DNA of 64,000 bases from Marinifilum breve. Its GTDB lineage: Bacteria; Bacteroidota; Bacteroidia; Bacteroidales; Marinifilaceae. The stretch lies in NCBI RefSeq assembly GCF_003202155.1, contig NZ_QFLI01000004.1, forward strand, positions 186,001-250,000, given 5' to 3'. Position numbers and translations under genes: made by a program. The notes beneath the pieces were generated by a model. It saw only the letters and a program-made list of their open reading frames with translations. It searched no databases and was not told where the DNA came from. This document shows positions 8,512-17,881 of the stretch, one piece after another. How positions within the stretch are numbered: position 1 is the first letter of the stretch; each line of letters starts with the position of its first letter.

Positions 8512-9588
8512 TTATTTTACGTGTAACGCTTCAAATTCTTTCATGCAGTCAACCAAAGCTTGTACACTTGCTTTTGGTAATGCATTGTACGTAGAAGCAC
8601 GGAATCCACCAACCGAACGGTGTCCTTTAATACCAGACATTCCTCTTTCAGTAGCGAATGCGAAGAATTCTTTTTCCAACTCTTTGTACTCATCAGCCAT
8701 AACAAAACAGATGTTCATTAATGAACGATCTTCTTCGTTAACAACAGTACCTTTGAACATTGGGTTACGATCGATCTCGTTGTAAAGAACTGCCGCTTTT
8801 TCTTCGTTCATCTTCTGCATTGCAGCAACACCACCTTGTTCTTTGATCCACTTCAATGTTTGAAGAGCAGCAAATACAGGAACAACAGGAGGAGTATTGA
8901 ACATTGATTCTCCTTTAATGTGAGTTCTGTAATCTAACATTGTAGGAATCTGACGATCAACTTTACCTAAGATTTCATCTTTAACGATTACAAAAGTAAC
9001 ACCTGCTGGAGCAAGGTTCTTTTGAGCACCACCATAAATTAACGCATACTTAGACACATCAACTGGACGAGAGAAGATATCTGATGACATATCAGCTACC
9101 AATGGAACATTTACATCCATGTCCTCTTTAATCTCAGTACCATAAATGGTATTGTTAGTAGTAATGTGGAAATAATCTGCATCAGCAGGAATTTCGTATC
9201 CTTTTGGGATGTAGTTGTAAACAGTTTCTTTCGAAGATGCTACTTCTACAACCTCACCAAAAAGGTTAGCTTCTTTTTGAGCTTTGTTTGCCCAAGCACC
9301 TGTATTAAGGTAAGCTGCTTTCTTTCCCATCAAGTTGTAAGGAATCATGCAGAACTGAGTAGATGCACCTCCACCTACGAACAATACTGAATATCCTTCA
9401 GGAATGTTCAATAATTCTTTGAACAATGCGATAGCTTCATCCATTACAGCTACGAACTCTTTGCTACGGTGAGATACTTCCATAACAGAAAGACCTGTAC
9501 CAGCAAAATTTTTGATAGCTTCAGCAGTTTTTTCTACTGTAAAATCTGGAAGGATTGAAGGGCCTGCAGAAAAGTTGTGTACTTTCAT
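8512..9588 (-). CDS. serC: Phosphoserine aminotransferase
   Basis: The 358-residue protein matches SerC in length and opening ([14 protein letters not shown]). It is a PLP-dependent class V aminotransferase. The Schiff-base lysine is K190 in [13 protein letters not shown], and a [11 protein letters not shown] stretch near the C-terminus matches the phosphate-binding end of SerC. It converts 3-phosphohydroxypyruvate plus glutamate to phosphoserine, and can act on the analogous intermediate in pyridoxal phosphate synthesis. It is the first gene of a serC-serA-DUF1015 cluster on one strand, with 138 and 115 bp spacers that both carry hairpins. Confidence 0.97.
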   Translation of the reverse strand: MKVHNFSAGPSILPDFTVEKTAEAIKNFAGTGLSVMEVSHRSKEFVAVMDEAIALFKELLNIPEGYSVLFVGGGASTQFCMIPYNLMGKKAAYLNTGAWANKAQKEANLFGEVVEVASSKETVYNYIPKGYEIPADADYFHITTNNTIYGTEIKEDMDVNVPLVADMSSDIFSRPVDVSKYALIYGGAQKNLAPAGVTFVIVKDEILGKVDRQIPTMLDYRTHIKGESMFNTPPVVPVFAALQTLKWIKEQGGVAAMQKMNEEKAAVLYNEIDRNPMFKGTVVNEEDRSLMNICFVMADEYKELEKEFFAFATERGMSGIKGHRSVGGFRASTYNALPKASVQALVDCMKEFEALHVK

Positions 9589-9962
9589 TTTTTCAAACGT
9601 TTTAAATTTTTGTATTATTCCATATCCTGAGGCAAATTTGCAAATAAAAATTTATTTAGAAATGATTTTAGTTCTTAATTTCTATGTTTTTCAACAAAAA
9701 AATAATCATTTCCACCCCCTTCATATAGATTAATATTTACAGTCTGAAAAACAGCAATTTAACCCGCAGAAAATATTTTATTTTTGTTCTCTTTTTTATC
9801 AAGTCAATGGCAATATTTCGAATTCTTGATACATTCTGAAAGGACAACATGAGATTTATCACCCCAAGAAAGCTCAGAAACTGTCAGATTTACCTCTTCA
9901 CTTGCTCAAAAGAGAGAAACAAATGTAAGAATTTATGTTATAACTCTCCTCCTATTTTTCAC
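9589..9962. other. Intergenic region upstream of serC, no gene seen
   Basis: About 370 bp of AT-rich sequence between the serC start and the gcvT terminator. It must hold the serC promoter, but I found no convincing TTTG/TAnnTTTG pair, and no riboswitch or other structured RNA that I recognise. Confidence 0.5.
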
Positions 9963-9999
9963 AAAAAAAGCAGATACTTATAAATAAGTACCTGCTTTT
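9963..9999 (-). terminator. Intrinsic terminator after gcvT
   Basis: Inverted repeat AAAAAGCAGATACTTAT / ATAAGTACCTGCTTTT, about 15-bp stem with one mismatch, with T7 on the minus strand, 18 bp past the gcvT stop. Confidence 0.85.
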
Positions 10000-10017
10000 A
10001 ATATCTCGAAATTGAAA

Positions 10018-11121
10018 TTATCCTTTATAGAAAGGGATTTTAACAATTTTTGCTTTTAGTGCTTTTTTACGAACACGGATGAAGATTTCAGTATCTGCTT
10101 TGTAAAATCCTTCTTTTACATATCCCATACCAATTGCTTTGTTTACCATTGGAGCCATTGTACCAGAAGTAACTTCTCCAATTTCGTTTCCTTCAGCATC
10201 TTCAATCTTGTATCCTTGACGAGGAATACCTCTGTCAATCATTTCAAAACCTTTTAATCTACGCTTAGGTTTTTCTTCTTTTTGTTTTTCGAAGAATTCA
10301 CGATCGATAAAATCGTTACCATCAACAAATTTGGTAATCCAACCTAAACCTGCTTCAATTGGTGTGTGATTGTCATCGATATCATTTCCATATAAACAGA
10401 AACCTACTTCAAGTCTTAAAGTATCGCGAGCTGCTAAACCAATTGGCTGAATACCGAATTCTTTTCCTGCTTCCATTACAGCATTCCAAAGTTTCTCACC
10501 ATCTTCGTTTGCTACATAGATTTCACATCCGCCAGAACCAGTATAACCAGTTGTAGAGAAGATAGCATTTTCGATTCCTGCAACAGTAGCTTTCTTGAAA
10601 GTGTAATATTCCATACCTTCAACTGGAACATCAACAATTTTCTGCATTGCTTTAAGAGCCAATGGACCTTGAACTGCAAGCTGGCAAATTTCATCAGAAG
10701 CATTGTACAACTCCTTACCAACTTCTAAGCCCATTTCTTCTGCATTCTTACAACACCAGTTCCAATCTTTCTCGATATTTGCAGCATTAACTACCAAAAG
10801 ATAAGTTTCTTCGTCAATTCTGTATACCAACAAATCATCTACGATACCACCTTCACCGTTTGGAAAACAGCTGTACTGTACTTTTCCATCAGATAAAGCA
10901 GCAACATCATTTGTTGTAAGCTTTTGAACGAAACTGAAAGCTTTTGGTCCTTTTACCCAAAACTCTCCCATGTGAGATACATCAAAAACACCTAGTTTTT
11001 CACGAACACATACGTGCTCATCTTTAACTCCAGTGTATTCAATTGGCATGTTATAGCCTGCAAATGGTGCCATTTTTGCACCTAGTTCTTCATGAAAACT
11101 AGTGAAAGCTGTTCTTTTCAT
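10018..11121 (-). CDS. gcvT: Aminomethyltransferase, glycine cleavage system T protein
   Basis: The 367-residue protein matches GcvT in full length. The N-terminus [29 protein letters not shown] and the segment [15 protein letters not shown] are family hallmarks. The folate-binding aspartate lies in the TTNDVAAL segment, and the [11 protein letters not shown] motif and C-terminal barrel (VTSGTMAPM) are intact. It transfers the methylene group of the aminomethyl-lipoyl H protein to tetrahydrofolate and releases ammonia. Other gcv genes are not in the window. Next to the serine synthesis cluster it links serine, glycine and one-carbon metabolism, although it has its own terminator and probably its own promoter. 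Confidence 0.97.
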   Translation of the reverse strand: MKRTAFTSFHEELGAKMAPFAGYNMPIEYTGVKDEHVCVREKLGVFDVSHMGEFWVKGPKAFSFVQKLTTNDVAALSDGKVQYSCFPNGEGGIVDDLLVYRIDEETYLLVVNAANIEKDWNWCCKNAEEMGLEVGKELYNASDEICQLAVQGPLALKAMQKIVDVPVEGMEYYTFKKATVAGIENAIFSTTGYTGSGGCEIYVANEDGEKLWNAVMEAGKEFGIQPIGLAARDTLRLEVGFCLYGNDIDDNHTPIEAGLGWITKFVDGNDFIDREFFEKQKEEKPKRRLKGFEMIDRGIPRQGYKIEDAEGNEIGEVTSGTMAPMVNKAIGMGYVKEGFYKADTEIFIRVRKKALKAKIVKIPFYKG

Positions 11122-11225
11122 TGTATTTTGTATTTAAGGTAATACCAAGCAATTGAATAAAATCAATCCCATTAATATTTACCTAAGAAAAAACTTAGTG
11201 AATTATGTTTGCGTTATTGTTAGTG

Positions 11226-11259
11226 CAAATGTAGAAAATTTTCTCAGATAAAAACCCAA
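11226..11259 (-). promoter_or_regulatory. Possible gcvT promoter
   Basis: The minus strand reads TACATTTG (plus 11226-11233), an exact match to the Bacteroidota -7 element TAnnTTTG. A TTGG sits 22 bp upstream (plus 11256-11259), slightly further than the usual 19. It would give a 5' leader of about 100 nt. Confidence 0.45.
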
Positions 11260-11267
11260 TCCTGAAA

Positions 11268-13022
11268 TTACTTTACCCCTCCTGTTTTCTTTGCAATTCC
11301 CAATCGATATCCTCCTTTAAAAATTACAACAAAAGCATCTTGTACACCGCATGAATCGCGATATTTAGCAGCTTCTTCGAAAGTAGGGAAGCCTCCAATG
11401 GTATATTTGTGCCAACCTTCAATATATAGGTGTTCTATAACATCTCCGCCTTTGTACCTTTGAAATAAATCTTTTGGTCCCATTTCTCTTTTACAGGCAG
11501 CAATTTGAACTCTGTAAACAAAATCTTCTTGTACCAGCTCCTCTTTCATTTTTATCTCTTCAATAACTTCAGGCTGTCTCTTTACAGGAATATCAGAAAC
11601 GACTACCGGTTTAGCCATTAGAGGAGCTCCCATTTTCTCATTATTTATTTCATTTGGAACCTCTTGAATACTTGCTTGCCCTGCAAGAATAACAGGTTCT
11701 TCAATTTTTTCAAGAATTTCCTTTTCTCTGTAGATATCAAAACCACCTACTCCACCTGATCTTTCAGAAGCAAAATAGAATCGACCAGTTTCATCCTCAA
11801 AATAGGTAATGTCATTGTCTGTACTATTTATTGGAAATCCTAAATTTTGAGGTCGCCCCCACTCTCCTGATTCTTTTCTTTCACACTTGAAAATATCATA
11901 CCCTCCCATGGAATTATGCCCTTTAGAACTGAAGTACAAACTCTTCCCATCATTGGAGATAAAAACATCACTTTCATCGAATTCGGTATTAATATCTCCA
12001 CCAATATTTATTGGTTTCGACCATTTACCATTCTCCTCTTTTGTGCAGTAATAAATATCGCAGCTTCCAAAACCACCTTTTCTATCACTGATAAAGTAAA
12101 TCTCATTGCCATCTTTGCCTGTACACACCGAACTTTCTCTGGATTTACTCTCATTTATAAACTTTAACGCTTTACCTTTTCCCCATTTTCCACTTGAAGT
12201 TTTTGCAAAATACACATCTCCATTTCCTTCTCCTCCTAGGTAAATAATTGGAACTGTATCTATAAAAGACATTAAAGCAAGGTTGGATTTACTTGGTGTA
12301 TTTACAGATACGCTGTAAATATTTTCAGACGTATCTTGTACAAAAATCTTCTCATAAAACTTTTGATCTTCCAATGATCTTGAGTTCTTCTCATTTCCCC
12401 TTCTTGAACTAAAATAAAAGTCATTACCATTCAATACCGGATTGAATTCATCATATGCAGAATTCACATCCTCCATCAACTCAACCTCCAAACCTGAAGT
12501 GTTATTCAAAAATTGCTTTCCATTCTTACACTCACCTATTCGCTTTTCGCTTAATGCTATTAAGTCTTTTTTGTCCTTGTAATTGTTCTGTTGAACCAAT
12601 TCAATATTGATTTTAAATTGCACAATTGCCTTATTAAAATCATTGCGATATTGATATGCCATTCCGAGTAAGAAGTGAATATCTTCGCTAATGTCGGCGT
12701 TTAGCTTTTGTGCAGATTTTAAATATGTCAAAGCCTCATTTCTTGGACCTGAAATCAAATAACATACACCTAAATTGTAATTCAACTCCGCATTTTCAGA
12801 ATTCAATTGATGCGCCTCCTTAAACAGGGGTATAGCCTGACTCACAAAACCTTTACCTTTTTGACCAAGTTCGATTGCATGCAGAATTTTCTTATAGGTA
12901 GCTTTTCTTTCCTTAACTCCTTCGAGGTAGTCCGATTTTTTAACATGCAATAAACCTTGAGCATGTACAGAGGTAAAAAAAGTAAGCAATAAAACAGATA
13001 GGATAGTAAATTTCCAATTCAT
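11268..13022 (-). CDS. Secreted TPR, PD40 beta-propeller and SPOR-like domain protein
   Basis: The 584-residue protein has a signal peptide (residues 1-21, ending VHAQ). TPR-type helices follow at about 40-170 (LNYNLGVCYLISGPRNEALTYL). Residues 180-440 hold WD40-like PD40 propeller repeats with the recurring FSSRR/FISDRKGGFG, YFSSKG and YFASERSGGVGGFDIY blades. The C-terminus (about 500-580, FVYRVQIAACKREMG ... FVVIFKGGYRLG) resembles a SPOR-like peptidoglycan-binding domain. Bacteroidota relatives often end instead in an OmpA domain, which is absent here. It is probably periplasmic or outer-membrane associated. It is transcribed away from the HPt gene. The exact role is unknown. Confidence 0.8.
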   Translation of the reverse strand: MNWKFTILSVLLLTFFTSVHAQGLLHVKKSDYLEGVKERKATYKKILHAIELGQKGKGFVSQAIPLFKEAHQLNSENAELNYNLGVCYLISGPRNEALTYLKSAQKLNADISEDIHFLLGMAYQYRNDFNKAIVQFKINIELVQQNNYKDKKDLIALSEKRIGECKNGKQFLNNTSGLEVELMEDVNSAYDEFNPVLNGNDFYFSSRRGNEKNSRSLEDQKFYEKIFVQDTSENIYSVSVNTPSKSNLALMSFIDTVPIIYLGGEGNGDVYFAKTSSGKWGKGKALKFINESKSRESSVCTGKDGNEIYFISDRKGGFGSCDIYYCTKEENGKWSKPINIGGDINTEFDESDVFISNDGKSLYFSSKGHNSMGGYDIFKCERKESGEWGRPQNLGFPINSTDNDITYFEDETGRFYFASERSGGVGGFDIYREKEILEKIEEPVILAGQASIQEVPNEINNEKMGAPLMAKPVVVSDIPVKRQPEVIEEIKMKEELVQEDFVYRVQIAACKREMGPKDLFQRYKGGDVIEHLYIEGWHKYTIGGFPTFEEAAKYRDSCGVQDAFVVIFKGGYRLGIAKKTGGVK

Positions 13023-13311
13023 AGAGATTAGTAGTTTGTTAACGATTTGTGTTTAATGGGTAACGAATGCAAATTTAATTTTTCTATACACTAATACTGA
13101 TAATAAAACAAAATGTTTCCTTAAAAGAGAAAAGTGGAACAAAACATCCACTAAACAACAGAATTTTATGCCTCTACTCAATCCTAAAACAGATAGGTAA
13201 TTTGAAAATAAATTAGTATCATTGCAATATTATATGAAGTAAAAACCACACAGATTTACAGGGCTTTTAAAATACTCCTGTTGATTTGTGATTATTATTT
13301 TATCCTGCAGA

Positions 13312-13767
13312 ATGACTCAAGGAGAACAACTCACCGATTTATCCTATTTAAAGGAAATGTCAGGTAACGACATTAGTATTATCGAAGAAATGATCGAGAT
13401 TTTTATCGAACAGATTCCAGAATTTACAGAAGAGGTTTCGAACTATTTTGAAACACAAAACTGGGAAGGATTAGGAGCTGTTGCACACAAAGCAAAATCA
13501 TCAGTTCGAACGATGGGAATGGATAGTATTGGAGATTGTTTGGAACAATTAGAGCATTTTTCAAAAGGAAATCTTAAATTTGAGTTACAGATAAAAAAAG
13601 AAAAGGGTGTTGAGTTAAGTCCTGAAGATGAAAAGAACTGGAGTAATGTGATGCACGAAACGACTAATGATGTTGAAATGAAGCACATTCCCGACTTGGT
13701 TGAGTGTTTTCTTTCAAAATGTCCGCTGGCCGTTGATGAACTTAGATCAAACCTAAAAAAACTTTAA
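13312..13767 (+). CDS. HPt (histidine phosphotransfer) domain protein
   Basis: The 151-residue protein is counted from MTQGEQLTDLSYL; an upstream in-frame ATG at 13288 adds eight residues (MIIILSCR) that look unlike this family. It is an all-helical HPt domain. The phospho-accepting histidine is H59 in VAHKAKSSVRTMGM, the usual H-x-x-K-x-S-S form. It would relay phosphate between a histidine kinase and a response regulator. Twelve bp downstream is a STAS protein, followed closely by a receiver-PP2C protein, so the three probably form one operon and one pathway. The cognate kinase is not in the window. Confidence 0.88.
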   Translation: MTQGEQLTDLSYLKEMSGNDISIIEEMIEIFIEQIPEFTEEVSNYFETQNWEGLGAVAHKAKSSVRTMGMDSIGDCLEQLEHFSKGNLKFELQIKKEKGVELSPEDEKNWSNVMHETTNDVEMKHIPDLVECFLSKCPLAVDELRSNLKKL

Positions 13768-13779
13768 ACCATACTTACC

Positions 13780-14127
13780 ATGAATATTGAAACCAAAAAC
13801 ATTGATTCTGTTACGATAATGAAACTTTGCGAGACCAATCGTTTGTATGCTTTAAATGCTGGCATTGCAAAAGATAAGATGAACGAAGTTTTAACTCAGC
13901 CACAAACAAGACTTGTTGTTGATTTTGAAGATATTAATTTTATTGATAGTTCTGGATTTGGAGCACTTATTTCTGCCCTAAAAACATCAAAAGAGCACCA
14001 AAGCAAAATAAAGCTTTGCAATATCAATAAAGATGTAATGGAATTGATTGAATTAATGCAATTGGATTCTATTTTTGAAATTTTACAGGATCCTACCGCT
14101 TGTGTAAACAGCTTCTCGGCAGAATAA
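13780..14127 (+). CDS. STAS domain anti-sigma-factor antagonist
   Basis: The 115-residue protein is a single STAS domain of the SpoIIAA/RsbV type. The phosphorylatable serine lies in NFIDSSGFGALISAL (S57/S58). In partner-switching systems the dephosphorylated STAS protein binds an anti-sigma kinase and frees its partner. The phosphatase expected to reactivate it is encoded 9 bp downstream (receiver-PP2C). No RsbW-type kinase or sigma factor is in the window, so the output is unknown. Confidence 0.9.
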   Translation: MNIETKNIDSVTIMKLCETNRLYALNAGIAKDKMNEVLTQPQTRLVVDFEDINFIDSSGFGALISALKTSKEHQSKIKLCNINKDVMELIELMQLDSIFEILQDPTACVNSFSAE

Positions 14128-14136
14128 TAAGCCAAT

Positions 14137-15699
14137 ATGGCCAAGGCCTCACCGCATATACTCGTTGTAGATGACGATGTTGTTGTGCTTAAGTTTATAG
14201 AGTTTACACTAAAAGGCTTAAGCTACAAAACAACATTGGCAAAGAATGGTATTGAGGCCATTGACAAAGCCAAAGCCGAGCATTTTGATCTAATAATTTC
14301 GGACCTCTACATGCCTCTTATGGATGGCAATGAGTTGGTGCGTCATTTTAGGAACACCCCCGAATACAAGCATACGCCTTTCATCTTTTTATCAGGTAAC
14401 AACGAAGAAGAAACCTGGATAAAAAACCTAAACGATGGTGCCGATGATTTTATAACAAAACCAATCAAGCAAAAGGTATTTGTTTCAAAAATTAATTCGC
14501 ACTTAAAAAAGGCATTCCTCAGAAAAGAAATTATCGCAGGAAAAGAAAAGTCGGACATTAGTTACGAAAAGGGTACAATCATTTATTGCGCCAACAGAAC
14601 CAGACCTTTTCCAATTCCACGCAAACTTGTAAAAACCAATATTAAAGTTGTTTATACCGATTCCGATTTTTTCATGGCTCTGCAGGGAGCTAATAATTGG
14701 GGAATCATTATCGATGATGCCGCTGCATGGGCAATGGTGATTCTCGATAAAATTGTTGAAATCACATCGACTCACGTACCTTTGAGCTTGCTAATTTCAG
14801 ATCCGGCAGATTCTGAAAAGATGGATGAATTTTTAAAGTTAAAAATCAGCACCTTTTTGTATAAAAACCTAGATGCTAAACTAATTGTCCATCAAATTAA
14901 CTCGAATATCCAAAGAGAGCATGAGCTGAAGAACAAATACCTTAATGCTTTAAACACAGCAGCCAAAAGATCGCCAATCCGATTTGAAAATGAGTTTTCA
15001 GATGAATTAAATGATTTCCAGATCCGCATATTACACGAGCCATACGATAAATTGCCTGGTGGCGATTATTATGAAATTATTAATGTGGATGAGCATTGTA
15101 AAATTGTTGTACTGGGCGATGTAATGGGGAAAAAATGGGATGCATGGTTCTTTGTTCCAGCATATATTGCATATATCAGAAGTACAATCAACTTTTTCCT
15201 GAATCGTCAGGAATTTGATTTTGTAAAGTCTCCTGGAAAATTTCTGGATATCATCAATCAATACATATTTAAAGACATGCAGCTCACCGAGGTGTTTACT
15301 ACTCTAAGTGTGATTTCGATTTGCACCAAGCGAAACAAAATCAGCGTTGCCTCTGCTGGTGCCTTACGTCCATATTACTACAACAAATCGGAAGGTACCA
15401 TATCTCAATTAAACATTGTAGGAACTTTATTAGGCGTTATAAAAACAACCAAATATCAAAGTTTGGTTCATGATTTTAACAAAGGAGATAAAGTTTTATT
15501 CTACACGGATGGCTATACCGAAGCGGTTAACGACAAGAACAATGAAATGATTGGAGATGATGCATTGTTTCATTCATTAAACAAGTTTAAACTAGATAGT
15601 GAACTGCAGCCACAAGACATAGAAGAAGAACTTACCAAAACCTACAATGTATCTAAATTCGACGACGATCGCACTCTTCTGTTAGTGCAGAGAAATTAG
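14137..15699 (+). CDS. Response regulator with PP2C (SpoIIE-type) phosphatase output
   Basis: The 520-residue protein has three parts. A receiver domain (about 6-125) has the acidic pocket VVDDD, phospho-acceptor D56 (ISDLYMP), S86 and K108 (TKPI). A middle region (about 145-270) is shaped like a second, degenerate receiver with no clear phospho-Asp (IIIDDAAAWAMVILD...). A C-terminal SpoIIE/PP2C phosphatase (about 290-518) has metal-site motifs GGDYYEI, VLGDVMGK, FYTDGYTEA and FDDDRTLL. It is most likely a phosphorylation-controlled phosphatase acting on the STAS protein encoded immediately upstream, with the HPt protein feeding its receiver (inference from order and domain logic). Confidence 0.9.
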   Translation: MAKASPHILVVDDDVVVLKFIEFTLKGLSYKTTLAKNGIEAIDKAKAEHFDLIISDLYMPLMDGNELVRHFRNTPEYKHTPFIFLSGNNEEETWIKNLNDGADDFITKPIKQKVFVSKINSHLKKAFLRKEIIAGKEKSDISYEKGTIIYCANRTRPFPIPRKLVKTNIKVVYTDSDFFMALQGANNWGIIIDDAAAWAMVILDKIVEITSTHVPLSLLISDPADSEKMDEFLKLKISTFLYKNLDAKLIVHQINSNIQREHELKNKYLNALNTAAKRSPIRFENEFSDELNDFQIRILHEPYDKLPGGDYYEIINVDEHCKIVVLGDVMGKKWDAWFFVPAYIAYIRSTINFFLNRQEFDFVKSPGKFLDIINQYIFKDMQLTEVFTTLSVISICTKRNKISVASAGALRPYYYNKSEGTISQLNIVGTLLGVIKTTKYQSLVHDFNKGDKVLFYTDGYTEAVNDKNNEMIGDDALFHSLNKFKLDSELQPQDIEEELTKTYNVSKFDDDRTLLLVQRN

Positions 15700-15765
15700 T
15701 TTCCCCCTCATTAATTTTCAAGTTTTTTTTAGCACATTTGCCCTAAATATCAAAAACGGATTAAA

Positions 15766-16077
15766 ATGAATGAAGTAGTTGGCTGGATTGGTAGTTTATT
15801 ATTTGCCATTTGTGCTTTACCACAGGTAATACACACTTTTAAAACCAGAAAAACAGATGATGTAAGCGAAATATTTCTTTGGCTTTGGTTTTGGGGTGAA
15901 GTGTTTACATTTACCTACATTTTGGTGGATGATATTACCAGTAAGAATTACCACATTCCTCTTTATTTTAACTACTTATTTAATTTGTTACTTTTGTTTT
16001 ACCTGATATATGCCAAATATACATACAACAGTAAACCTACTGGCTTGGCATTACTCTTTCAAAAAATTAGAAAATAA
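15766..16077 (+). CDS. Small PQ-loop membrane protein (SemiSWEET-like)
   Basis: The 103-residue protein has three hydrophobic helices and a PQ-loop motif at P19-Q20 (CALPQVIHTFKTRKTDDVS). This is the single triple-helix bundle of bacterial SemiSWEET-type proteins, which work as dimers to move sugars; other PQ-loop proteins carry amino acids or other metabolites. Substrate unknown. It follows the phosphatase gene by 66 bp on the same strand, but a role in that signalling set is not indicated. Confidence 0.75.
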   Translation: MNEVVGWIGSLLFAICALPQVIHTFKTRKTDDVSEIFLWLWFWGEVFTFTYILVDDITSKNYHIPLYFNYLFNLLLLFYLIYAKYTYNSKPTGLALLFQKIRK

Positions 16078-16128
16078 TACCTTGAGTTTGTACACATCAC
16101 AAATAGTAGGACTATTTACAATGCTTTT

Positions 16129-16485
16129 ATATTACTTCTGGTTACTTCCCCATTCCTTATGGATATAAAAGCATTCATTTCTCCTACTTACGCATTGCTT
16201 CTTTCTACTTTCTCATTCATTCTTCTTACTTACGCATTCATACTTCTTACTTTTCCATTCATTCTTTCCACTTACACATTACTTCTTCTTACATTTTCGT
16301 TCATTCCTTCTACATTCACAGTACTTACTGTTACTTATCGATTCCTTTTTGTTTTTATATCGGTCGTTTCATCGACATAAATATTCCCATCGCTTACTTT
16401 CACATTACTTCTTTCTACTTTCTCGTTCCTTCTTCTTACTTACACATTCCCTTTTGCTACTTTCCGATTACTTTTAGCTACATAT
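16129..16485. repeat. Degenerate 21-bp tandem array (array 1, about 17 units)
   Basis: Seventeen consecutive 21-bp units can be cut without a single insertion or deletion. The loose consensus on the plus strand is N-CATT-CNTTCTT-CTTACTT-NC, pyrimidine-rich. Well-matching units start at 16129, 16171, 16192, 16213, 16381 and 16402; those at 16150, 16318, 16339 and 16360 are poor. The array fills most of the space between the convergent PQ-loop and citC genes. A 73-codon reading frame across it (16159-16380) only reflects that 21 bp is seven codons. Confidence 0.85.
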
Positions 16486-16549
16486 TCTTGCAATTTGGTT
16501 GGGTATTTAGGGATGACTTTTATAATTAGACACAAACTATTATCAAAAC

Positions 16550-16600
16550 AAAAAGAGCTGTAATCAATTGAATTACAAAATTCAACAATTACAACTCTTA
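16550..16600 (-). terminator. Intrinsic terminator after citC
   Basis: Inverted repeat AAGAGCTGTAAT / ATTACAACTCTT around an AT-rich loop, followed by TTTTTGTTTTG on the minus strand. A small CCCC-TTTC-GGGG hairpin (16614-16625) sits between it and the citC stop codon. Confidence 0.75.
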
Positions 16601-16631
16601 AATATTTTCAATCTCCCCGAAAGGGGATATA

Positions 16632-17705
16632 TTAATGTCGTGAAACCGTATTCTTAATTTTCGTTCTTACTTCTAAGGACTCATCGGAAAGTAAGAAGTT
16701 CTTTGTAGAATTAGGAAGGAATTCCAAAACTTCTTGCAATCGATCTTCTCGTATTGCCTGTCTTACTTTCGATGCTGAAATATAATTATCTTCTCCTCCG
16801 CAAGTAATTCTTGGTATTTCCAGTAAATCAACACCATTGCTTGGAAGATATTTGATCATAGCTTCGTTATAAGCAGCAGTTACCGGAGAATACATTTCGG
16901 TTCCTACATAACGCTTGTTGATATTCAAAACCGGAACAATGTAGCTTAAGAAAGTGATTACATCTAACTCGGCTTGTTTAGCAGAAATGTCACTTTCTTT
17001 TTCTTGTTTTAAGAAATAACATGGGAAAATGGTTCCTGAAACTACATAGTTCCCTCCTTTTACCATTACAAGATTATCGATATGGCCCATTTCTTCTTTA
17101 ATTAACCTCCATCTAATATCGAAGGTAAATGAAGATCGATCTTCTTCAACAACAAAAAGGTATACCAACCTATTCTCTTTGCATGCTTTCTCGATTAGAT
17201 ACTTGTGTCCCTTGGTAAATGGATTACAGTTAACAACAACAGCTGCAATATCGCCAACACTCACGTCCTTTTTTACCGATCGCAAGTAGTCCTGGTAAGT
17301 TTTGATGTTTTCGTAACCAAACTCCAAAACAGAAAACAATGGCTCTGCCGTTGCAATCTCGGTAAAACCAAGCCCCTTAAACACCTCAAGGTTACGTGGC
17401 TTTGTGTAAACAAAAATGTGCTTGTGCTTTAATATTACCAAATCAATAAGGTGAGTTACAATTTGTGCAAATGCAGCTCCTTCTCTAAATTTTGGCGCTA
17501 CAGCAACATACTTTAAAACTCTCCCCTTATACGATCCTGTTCCAATAACCTCATCGTTTAGATTATACAAAATCATTGTATAATCAACCTCATGCTTATT
17601 GAAATCAAATCCCAATGGTTCCAAAAACTCGGTAACCAGCTTTATATCGAAGGGGTTCTTCAGATCCAAAGATTCTTCTCTGTAATCAGTATTTTCAACT
17701 CCCAT
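16632..17705 (-). CDS. citC: [Citrate (pro-3S)-lyase] ligase
   Basis: The 357-residue protein has a GNAT-like N-terminal region (about 40-130, including VAVAPKFREGAAFAQIV). A nucleotidyltransferase domain follows, with the T/HxGH motif in NCNPFTKGHKYLIEKA (164-167) and a C-terminal ISASKVRQAI segment. It acetylates the 2'-(5''-phosphoribosyl)-3'-dephospho-CoA arm of CitD using acetate and ATP, which activates citrate lyase. It is the last gene of citD-citE-citF-citXG-citC, about 175 bp after citXG. Confidence 0.95.
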   Translation of the reverse strand: MGVENTDYREESLDLKNPFDIKLVTEFLEPLGFDFNKHEVDYTMILYNLNDEVIGTGSYKGRVLKYVAVAPKFREGAAFAQIVTHLIDLVILKHKHIFVYTKPRNLEVFKGLGFTEIATAEPLFSVLEFGYENIKTYQDYLRSVKKDVSVGDIAAVVVNCNPFTKGHKYLIEKACKENRLVYLFVVEEDRSSFTFDIRWRLIKEEMGHIDNLVMVKGGNYVVSGTIFPCYFLKQEKESDISAKQAELDVITFLSYIVPVLNINKRYVGTEMYSPVTAAYNEAMIKYLPSNGVDLLEIPRITCGGEDNYISASKVRQAIREDRLQEVLEFLPNSTKNFLLSDESLEVRTKIKNTVSRH

Positions 17706-17881
17706 TTTTTCCGTTAGTTTAGTTTTGTTAGGTGTGTGTGATAGTTTTTAAATCAAGAGTCAATATTATTGGATTTTGTCAAATATCAATGCTTTTTCGA
17801 TATGTTTCAGAGATATAAGAAGAATCCAAAATCATGATATATGTTATTTGTTTTATCTTAATGTTTTGTTATAAATGAAAA

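Noticed and set aside
10512-10721. 69-codon minus-strand frame inside gcvT
   Set aside because: An alternative frame of a well-conserved gene, with no independent support.
9589-11267. Glycine or other riboswitch near gcvT/serC
   Set aside because: No recognisable conserved riboswitch core was found in the leaders; the only clear structures are terminators.
16159-16380. Open frame of 73 codons giving a hydrophobic seven-residue repeat peptide
   Set aside because: It lies wholly in the 21-bp array; the heptad pattern follows from 21 bp being seven codons. No promoter, no family and no continuation over the full array.
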